Source: Eustoma russellianum (taxonomy: Eukaryota; Streptophyta; Magnoliopsida; Gentianales; Gentianaceae). Taken from it: a stretch of 64,000 nucleotides of DNA. The notes beneath the pieces are model-generated. The model did no database searches. It saw only the letters and a list, made by a program, of their open reading frames with translations, and was not told the DNA's origin. Made by a program: the position numbers and the translations under genes. This document shows, piece after piece, positions 57,190-64,000 of this stretch (position 1 is the first letter of the stretch; every line of letters begins with the position of its first letter). The stretch covers positions 22,238,442 to 22,302,441 of the forward strand of contig AP025075.1 of NCBI GenBank assembly GCA_036186865.1, given 5' to 3'.

Positions 57190-57460
57190 TTCCACCAACA
57201 ACAAACATTACCTGATTGTTTTATAGGTTTCTGATTATGGTAGGGTATAAGGGGACCAGATGTGCAACTATACCCATGTGTTAGAAACGCATAGAGGTTG
57301 TTTTTTGATGACCTATAATGAAAATTGCATCAAGCTGTGTCGATCAACTGCTACTTCACAATATAGGAAGCACATCCAATTTAGTGAATCATTTTGCTAT
57401 ACAAATCGTAACCAATTTAGTGAATCATTTTGCTTTATTCAATCATATTCTAACGTTAAG
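57190..57460 (-). mobile_element. TTG-tailed SINE, family A copy 4
   Basis: The plus strand shows CCAACAACAAACATTACC, GATTATGGTAGGGTATAAGG, CCCATGTGTTAGAAACGC, ACCTATAATGAAAATTGC, TCAACTGCTACTTCACAATA and a duplicated end (AATTTAGTGAATCATTTTGC twice, near 57376 and 57413). Confidence 0.72.
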
Positions 57461-57464
57461 GAAG

Positions 57465-57950
57465 ATTGTCTTTTAACCCTATTGAAAATAGAAAGAAAAT
57501 TTTTCAATTTTTCATTTATTTAGAAACTGCTGGCCGTGCTTGCTGGAAACATATATGCACAATTTTAACCTCCAAAGACATCTTTAGCATGCGTCTTAGG
57601 TTTGTTTGTTTAATTTTTAAAACTTGATTAAACCATTTATATATATTTTCTAGTATTTCATGTATTAAAATATAATTGTCTCAAATTTTGTAGTCCCTAT
57701 TAACATTGCAGCATGAAATGATAGTACAAGTATGACAACCTTCGGAAACCTATGTTAATCTCTACCTTTGCTGCATTATAGCTACAATTTCTGGAGTAGC
57801 ATTCATTGCCATGTTTTCTTTACCTATTCCTGTGTTCGTGTCTGTGCTGTGGAAATGTATATTAAGACTCGTTATATCAAGACTGTAAATGTGTATACTG
57901 CTTTTTTCTTTTTTATTTATAATTTAAGCTTTCAGATGAGATGATAATTA
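57465..57950. other. No recognisable feature
   Basis: AT-rich spacer between two SINE copies. No gene or RNA seen. Confidence 0.5.
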
Positions 57951-57954
57951 AAAA

Positions 57955-58225
57955 AAAAAACAACAATGTTACTCTCATTGTCTTAGAGACTTCCCGCCTA
58001 TGACGAAGTATGGGGATCGGATGTTCACAATCATACCCATGTGTTAGAAACATATAGAGATTGTTTTCTGATGACCCATAATGAAAATTGCGTCAAACTG
58101 TGTCGATTAACTGCTATTTCACAATATAAGAAGCGGCTAACTTAGTGAGTTATTTCGGCTAATTTAGTGAGTTATTTTGTTTTATTCCATCATATTCAAA
58201 AGTCAAGGAAGAGTGTGTCATTAAT
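57955..58225 (-). mobile_element. TTG-tailed SINE, family A copy 5
   Basis: The plus strand shows AACAACAATGTTACTCTC, TTCCCGCCTATGACGAAG, GGGGATCGGATGTTCACAA, CCCATGTGTTAGAAAC, GACCCATAATGAAAATTGCG, ATTTCACAATATAAGAAGCG and TTCCATCATATTCAAAAGTC. Its 5' end also has a short internal duplication (AACTTAGTGAGTTATTT). Confidence 0.75.
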
Positions 58226-58399
58226 AAATTATGTGCATTTAAGTAGAAAAACCATATTTTTTTTTGGAGAAATAGAAAAACCGTATCAGGTTACAAATCA
58301 TTCCTCTAAAAATATTACCCATGAACATCATAGAATAGTATCACACCCCATATTGATATTCCATACATGTGTATAAAGAGGTGAGACAAAAATATGCTT

Positions 58400-58620
58400 T
58401 CAGGACATAATCCAGTTAGTATTCATGTTGGCTTTTGCTCAAAAAGATCAAGAGTTCGATTCTAGAGATACGCACAGTGTGGATGTTCCACTGCTGCTAG
58501 GCCGATGGTCTGGTTTGCGGGGGGACACCTTGTGTGGGTCAATACGTACGTCCTCACCCAACTTAAGAGGCCGTTGAACTCCTGATTTGTTTTTTTACAA
58601 TACTCTTTGGGTCTTGGGCT
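58400..58620 (+). mobile_element. tRNA-derived SINE, family B
   Basis: Box B AGAGTTCGATTCTAG (about 58450), then GATACGCACAGTGTGGATGT, CACTGCTGCTAGGCC, GGTTTGCGGGGGGACACC, TTGTGTGGGTCAATACG and GAGGCCGTTGAACTCCTGAT. Closest to the copy at 12640. Confidence 0.65.
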
Positions 58621-58639
58621 TGGACGGTGGGGCCAAAGA

Positions 58640-59520
58640 CAAGCGATATCGCCTTTTGCGCCGATGTGAAACAAAAATTATGGACAATAAAAGCCTCCAG
58701 TGAAAGTACAAAACAGGTCTGCTTAAGCCTCTCCAGTGAACACAAAAATAGCAACGGGTCCAGCAGCCTCCATCCTAAGACAGTTGCCCAATACTGGAAA
58801 TCAAAAGAAACTGATGAATCCCTGCCCTCCTGGCAAGGAGTTCAGCTCCCCCTAAGTTACGAGAGATTTTATGTTATTCATGCAACAACTAGGAGTAACT
58901 TATGGTTCATTAAAATACATCCTTCTTAAAAAAGAACGTCAAGGACAACGGCTAATTATTATAAAGTATCTACATGTATCTTGTATATTTAATTGGTTAA
59001 TGAAAATTATAAATTTGTAGCAAGTTATTGATAACGTGTCCCATTCCATAAATCACCTGAGCATATTTTGGTTCAGGGAAACATAACATGGCTGGAGCCG
59101 GGCAAGATACAAGCACCTTGAGCTGGACATTCCATGTTGGATCCTTGGACCAAAATATGAAATTTACGCCTCTCCTGACAAAGGTAGAGGTTACACTCTT
59201 AATACAACAACAAACTAACTAAAATATTTCTTCATGCACCCTAAACTCCAACTTTTGTTTCACAAACTAACACCCATGAAACTTCTTCTTCTTATATCCA
59301 TGACATATATCCATTGGATAAGGAAGCCTATACATACAACATTTTTGTATTTGGAACTTAACACCAAAAAGAAGAAGAAAAGCGCACGCAGAGACAGAAA
59401 GTTAAAATAAGGAGGCATTTACAGGTGATCATTCAGTCATAAAAATTGCGTGAGATGCATTTGTAGTTACATAAATTCTCAAAGAATATCTAGTTAACAA
59501 AAATATCTAAGAAATCTAGC
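58640..59520. other. No recognisable gene
   Basis: A 100-codon ORF at 58627-58929 (MGPKTSDIAFCADVKQK start) resembles nothing I know and overlaps the SINE end. I do not call it a gene. Confidence 0.4.
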
Positions 59521-59524
59521 GCTA

Positions 59525-59622
59525 CAATTTTCATTATGGGTCATCGAGAAACAACTTCTTGTGTTTCTACCTGATTTTTGCATACATCTGGGCCCATATC
59601 CCGCCATAGGCGAGGGACTCTA
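59525..59622 (+). mobile_element. TTG-tailed SINE, family A, inverted fragment (copy 6)
   Basis: ACAATTTTCATTATGGGTCA, TCGAGAAACAACTTCTTGTG, TTTCTACCTG and CCCGCCATAGGCGAGGGA match the middle to 3' part of family A in plus orientation. It abuts the truncated chromovirus at about 59623. Confidence 0.6.
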
Positions 59623-59913
59623 ACACTGGCACTACCCCCAATATTAGCACACGTACACAATGTCTTCCACATTTCACAATTAAGGAAATATGTGACGGAT
59701 CCGAGCCACGTGCTAGAAGCACAACCATTGGAACTGAACGATGACATTACCTACGAAGAAGTGTCGGTGAAAATTGTTGACCGTAAGGAACAAGTGCTAC
59801 GGAGGCGAGTGATTCCCTACGTGAAAGTGCAGTGGAGTAATCACACCGAGCATGAAGCCACGTGGGAACTCGAGGAGCAGATGCAGAAAAAGTATCCTCA
59901 GCTCTTTAACTAA
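59623..59913 (+). pseudogene. Integrase C-terminus with chromodomain-like end
   Basis: The open frame reads LPPILAHVHNVFHISQLRKY, DPSHVLEAQPLELNDDITYE, VKIVDRKEQVLRRRVIPYVK, VQWSNHTEHEATWELEEQMQ and KKYPQLFN, then TAA at 59911. This is the GPF/Y-type linker followed by the chromodomain-like tail of Ty3/gypsy chromovirus integrases, thought to target integration to chromatin. It is open but lacks the catalytic core and everything upstream, so it is a fragment. No stop occurs within it, suggesting a fairly recent origin. Confidence 0.85.
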
Positions 59914-60829
59914 GGTACGCAAGTTTAGAGGACGAAACTTTTTATAAGGGGGGTGGGATGCCATACCCCGTGAATTTTACGTGTGACATTGATAATCTGG
60001 GAATTATTTAAATTATAATTTAAGTGGGACATATATGCGGTGGGGACTAATTAAATAAACTGTAGTTGAGAAAATAATTAAAAGGATGCAATAAGGAAAA
60101 ATTAGGCCCAAAACACCAAAATTACCCTCCCCACTTAAATGATGAGGGAGTTATGCCCAATAGCATAACTCCCCATCAAAGCGTCGATTATAGAGCCAAA
60201 AAGGGGTGCAATCCATTCCGAAGTTCAATTCCGTTACCGTAAGAACCTTTAGATTTGAAGGCAAGTAACTTTTCTATATGTTTTACGCAATTTTGATTCT
60301 TAGGCCCTATTTTCTACAAAGAGAAAATTGAATCACACATTGGTATCTTCCTTCTTGTTATGTTAATTATGTGTTTTATGTGTTGTATTATGTGTTGCTA
60401 CAGTAAAGATTCCATCTTTGGGCCAAATCTTGAATTATTATGTGAAGAATTTGATGTGTGAAAATCATGCCCTAAAGTTGCTATTTTTCCTTATGAAGGA
60501 TGCTTGTTTTATAGATTTGCATAGTTGCGTTGACATAGTTGATGGGAAGTGATTGATAGTTGGGAGATGCGATGAGCGTGATGTGATTTGAGGATTGGAT
60601 TGGAGTGTGAAGAGAAGGTTTGGATGTGTGTGTACAAGTGTGATTTGAAGAGAGGTTAGGGATCAAGTTGTAGTTGGGTTTAGACCGGAAAGTAATGTGG
60701 GGAAGAGTGGCATATGTTGGAATCATGTTTTAGGATTGAATCTAGGTGTTCTATAGGCTTGAAATGGAAGTGGAGGAAAGTTGGGTCGATTTTAGGGTGA
60801 AATCTGGAGAAAAGTTGCAGAGACAGAGA

Positions 60830-61105
60830 CTTGGATCGATCCCAGAGGGACTTCGATCGATCCAAGTGGCCCTGGGAGATGTTCAAAACGTTTCTGGAGG
60901 ACTTCCATCGATTGACTGAGGGACATCGATCGATCGATGTCAAGGAGACTGAACATCAATCGATCGATCGAAGTCCTTGTGAATTAAGATTGAAACATTC
61001 TGGAAGACATCGATCTCTCAGCAATAAGACATCGATCGATCGAAGTCCTTGGGACAAGACATCGATCGATCAGTGAGACCACATCGATCGATCGATGTGG
61101 TCAGC
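60830..61105. repeat. Cluster of ATCGATCGAT palindromes
   Basis: At least nine occurrences of (AT)CGATCGAT-type words in about 280 bp (60835, 60854, 60906, 60931, 60958, 61031 and others), often next to GAAGTCC or GACATC. The last, 61077-61102, is a perfect 26-bp palindrome with arms GACCACATCGATC. Confidence 0.9.
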
Positions 61106-61410
61106 TTTGTAAGCTTTGATTCTTTATTCGTACAGGAGTTAGGGAATGAACGCTAAGCGGTTTAAGGATTCTCCCGAGTAATATTGGGCAATTAGTGAGC
61201 ATTGTGAAAGTTGTTTCTAAGGTTGAGGGCATTGTTCTTGAGGTGTAGAGTTTGTGTTCGTTTTTAGAAGTATGTGACTATGAGGCATGAACATATGCAT
61301 CACCGACATGAGCATTTGACATTCGACATACGTTTTGTTTACGAAAAGGTTACAAGTGTTACAGGAGAATCTAAAGTTTGCGAAAGACAAGCTATAGCTG
61401 CTTTTGATCA

Positions 61411-61600
61411 TAGGGTATAAAAGTCACGTCTGCATTAGCAGGGTATAAAAGTCACGTCTGCATTAGCAGGGTATAAAAGCGTGACCTGTGGATCAATTGC
61501 AAGGTATAAAGTTATGTTATGGGGCCGTGGACCTATCAGCGCAGGGTATAAAGTTATGTCTGCTGTGGACTGATCACCCACAGGGTATAAAGTACTACTA
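61411..61600 (+). promoter_or_regulatory. Array of six TATAAA boxes in the LTR
   Basis: AGGGTATAAA or AAGGTATAAA recurs with TATAAA at 61416, 61444, 61472, 61505, 61547 and 61586. The first two units are exact 28-bp repeats (GGGTATAAAAGTCACGTCTG core). If the LTR promoter is here, start sites could be multiple. Confidence 0.6.
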
Positions 61601-62353
61601 CGTGAGGAATAAGACAAGAAGTGTTGTAAAAGTTTGTAAAAAGATGTGCATGACACGAATTATAAAAAAATCCTATGTCTGTGTTTGTTGGTCAAAGTAT
61701 GGTTTTGAAGAGAGAACACGCATCACGTTGCACGAAGCATAAGCATGAGTTACGAGAGATGTTTTAGCTTGTGTTTGTTGATGTAATTGTATTTAACTTT
61801 GTACTTGTTGTTTTCCCTTGGTGATAGATATGTGACTTACTTGAACTTGACGCGTGATTATAAAGATGTATTTGTCAACCTGAGCACCTTATTTTGGGCA
61901 TTGTTTATGTAAGAACTTTGGTGACTCGTCGTGTGTGATTCCTTAAGATGTATAGACGAGTTACTTGCTAGCGTTGTTTTCGCTAAGAACAATTATTTCA
62001 TCTTTTTCAGGTGAGACTGAATATGAGATGATATTCGTAGAGGACGACGGCGAGTGGGCCCATTGGGACGATATATGTTGATTGGGAAATTGAAATGCTT
62101 TTAATTGATAGCTGTTAGTTGATCCACTTGTGGTTAGATGTAACCAGACATATTCCCAGATAAATTTTAATTCCGCTGTGTTTTAAATTGGAGTATTATT
62201 GTTATCCGAGTTTTAAATCGTCACGACGTTTCCGCTGATTCATCCCACATCATGGATGACGTATGCTTGATTTGCTTTGACGCTTCGTAGTTCTTGTAGT
62301 AGGCTACGGCGGGTGCATCGGTACCGATGACGGCATCGGGCTGGGGCGCTTCA

Positions 62354-62490
62354 TCATGTCTGCAAACTTCACCAATACTCTCCCTCAAGCTTGGTGTATT
62401 CATGAATACAACCAAGATTGACTTATCCTTATATGCTTCTAACCGTGGTCGGTTTGCTGCTCTCATTGAGTATCTAAAGGAAAAACTTAG
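62354..62490 (-). other. Possible copia 3' end on the minus strand
   Basis: The minus strand reads TTCATGAATACACCAAGC then TTGAGGGAGAGTATTGG, resembling the purine tract and LTR start at the end of copia elements. The chromovirus LTR ends at its edge, so it may have inserted into this copia. Weak evidence. Confidence 0.3.
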
Positions 62491-62892
62491 GAGAAAAACT
62501 TGAAAATGTTCATTAGTGTAATGCATCATTATGTTTTATATCTTGTTGGAATCTAGAAAAGAAAATAAAGTGAGATCAACCAAAAAAAGTATATTTTAAG
62601 CTTGATTGAGTGCAAATTTTCCAGTCTCAACTTCAATGTAACTTAACATGAAGACTGATCAGAATGAATGTACTCTTTCTTTTATAAAACTGACAATTGT
62701 TATGGCTAGAACAAATATTCAAATGTCAAAAAGTGTGTGCCTTAGTTTATCTTGATGTGAGAGGCAAATCCTTTTCATTTATAATTTCTTAAGGCTAACT
62801 AGTTTTTGGAATTGCATGTACGAAGATTTAAAAACAAATACATCATCGTAAAATTTTTTGTAACTTAAGGAACCGTAGAGTCATAATTCACA

Positions 62893-63011
62893 CGGACGAG
62901 TGAGTAACACGTAAGAACCTGCCCTTGGGAGGGGAACAACAGCTGGAAACGGCTGCTAATACCCCGTAGGCTGAGGAGCAAAAGGAGGAATCCGCCCGAG
63001 GAGGGGCTCGC
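62893..63011 (+). rRNA. Plastid 16S rRNA gene fragment inserted in nuclear DNA (NUPT)
   Basis: About 119 bp: CGGACGAGTGAGTAACACGT, AAGAACCTGCCCTTGGGAGG, GGAACAACAGCTGGAAACGG, CTGCTAATACCCCGTAGGCT, GAGGAGCAAAAGGAGGAATC and CGCCCGAGGAGGGGCTCGC. This is the 5' domain of chloroplast 16S rRNA, with small changes (plastid copies have GGGTGAGTAACGCG). Both flanks are unrelated AT-rich DNA, so it is a non-functional nuclear copy. Confidence 0.93.
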
Positions 63012-64000
63012 TTTAGTTTATCTTATCAAGGATAAATATTGTGTGCACTCCAAGTTTCAGGCCAGATCAGCACATATTATTGTTGGTCACTAGGTGATCT
63101 TAATTTATCACGGAGTACACAGATGCCATAAAGCCTCTGTGATTATGGTACTTAGCTCAACTTAGTTCACATTGAACATAATTTTTAATTTATGAATAGG
63201 TTGAATTATAGGTGTTTAGATGCATGGTTATTTCTGAACTGATGCACTGCTTGGCAATAGATAGTCTATGAGGAAAGAGTATAATTTTTCAGCATATATT
63301 AAACATAGACAAAATCATTGACATTTGAGAAAGAATTTGCCTTTCTAAGTAATTAATCGGATATACCTGATTCTATTGGTGCAAGGTTGTAAATGGAATA
63401 ATACGTTATTGGTATAGAACTCCTTCAGCTCAGCTCGGTCAGCACTTTCTTCTGCTCAGTTCGGTCAACAATTTCTGTAGCTAAGATCTGCATCTACTCT
63501 GTTTTGGCATTTCTTGCAGTGGCATGTAATTCTGAAATCATTCAAAAAAATATATTTTATATTTAAATGTTAAGTTACCAAGTGGGCAAGTTGAAAACAT
63601 ATCAACTGTACTATGACAAGACATGTCAATCCCACTCGGGCAATCACATCACTCTTTTCTTCTCTCTTTCTGTACTTATCTTCTTCTTTTTTCATATTCA
63701 TATTTCCAGAGTAGACAAAAAAACGAGAAAGGAGCTGAGGTACCACTCAGCCAAACAAGACCAAAAACATATTTTGAAGATTCAATGGCATAGTTTAAAA
63801 GATTTTGTATGTTTTGAAAGAATCTTTGATCAAGTGTGTATATTTATACACTACGTGAAAAATTAAGAAGCGTTTAACCGCATTTTTGAATAATTCAAGA
63901 AGATCCTGGCATCACGACTAAGGCTCTTCAGCCCAAATTAAGAGATAAATTTCTGCACTATGGTATGCTCTATAGATGGCCTATTGAATAAATAGATTTT
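63012..64000. other. No recognisable gene
   Basis: AT-rich. Around 63425-63475 there are two GCTCAGYTCGGTCA-like words similar in style to Tat LTR-adjacent sequence (GCTCGGTCAGC), possibly a tiny fragment. The 99-codon ORF at 63567 resembles nothing I know. Confidence 0.4.

Larger units (their letters stand above)
59623..62353 (+). mobile_element. 5'-truncated chromovirus (Tekay/Del-like) with 3' LTR
   Basis: Only the last part of integrase (59623-59913), a polypurine tract GGGGGGTGGGA (59948-59958) and the 3' LTR (59959-62353) remain. The left edge abuts a SINE fragment, so the rest was lost by deletion. A right target duplication (TCATG) cannot be checked without the left end. Confidence 0.8.
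59959..62353 (+). repeat. Chromovirus 3' LTR (2.4 kb)
   Basis: Starts TGCCATACCCCG after the polypurine tract and ends CATCGGGCTGGGGCGCTTCA. It includes an ATCGAT-rich palindrome cluster (60830-61105) and a six-fold TATAAA array (61411-61600). The right end is inferred from the family's GGGCG..CA style ending. Confidence 0.7.

Noticed and set aside
62893..63011. Functional rRNA gene
   Set aside because: Only about 119 bp of a 1.5-kb gene is present, with changes and unrelated flanks.
63567..63866. 99-codon plus-strand ORF
   Set aside because: No similarity I recognise, AT-rich composition, no splice or promoter context; not supported as a gene.

Overview
The window looks like nuclear DNA of a dicot plant, probably an asterid. 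It has one large intron-containing plant gene, several tRNA-derived SINE families (including relatives of the Au SINE and the Solanaceae TS SINE), plant-type LTR retrotransposons, LINEs, Mutator-like, hAT-like and PIF/Harbinger-like MITEs, and a short nuclear copy of plastid 16S rDNA. Almost everything outside the one gene is mobile DNA. The species was not identified.

Layout. 1-4117: 3' part of a plus-strand Tat-like Ty3/gypsy element, with an antisense accessory pseudogene and a 3' LTR. 4118-9301: a decayed Ty1/copia element broken up by nested insertions: the Tat element itself, a TS-like SINE, a second tRNA-like SINE with a TA microsatellite, a 1.9 kb long-arm foldback Mutator-like element and a 1 kb Mutator-like MITE. 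9.7-15.4 kb: scattered SINEs, a LINE 3' fragment and a hAT-type MITE. 15391-21933: a complete but non-autonomous Tat-like element on the minus strand (5-bp TSD GATAT), keeping gag fragments and an antisense multi-exon accessory pseudogene but no pol. 22-27.3 kb: three copies of a 182-bp Mutator-like MITE with 9-bp TSDs, SINEs, and a hAT transposase pseudogene. 27494-38323: a very young LARD-like element with two nearly identical 4.88-kb LTRs around only 1.07 kb of non-coding interior (TSD ATCAT).

41569-56813: the only intact protein-coding gene I see, a La-related protein 1 (LARP1) homologue on the plus strand. I reconstructed 14 exons and 912 codons with an open frame throughout. Its sixth intron (6.55 kb) carries an internally deleted LINE with a 16-bp TSD. 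Its last intron carries a PIF/Harbinger-like MITE and an Au-like SINE, and intron 11 has a 10-base assembly gap.

57-64 kb: more SINE copies, a 5'-truncated chromovirus (end of integrase plus a 3' LTR holding a six-fold TATA array and a cluster of ATCGAT palindromes), the plastid 16S fragment, and unassigned sequence. Boundaries were read by eye from repeats, target-site duplications, splice signals and translated similarity remembered from known families. No database search was run.
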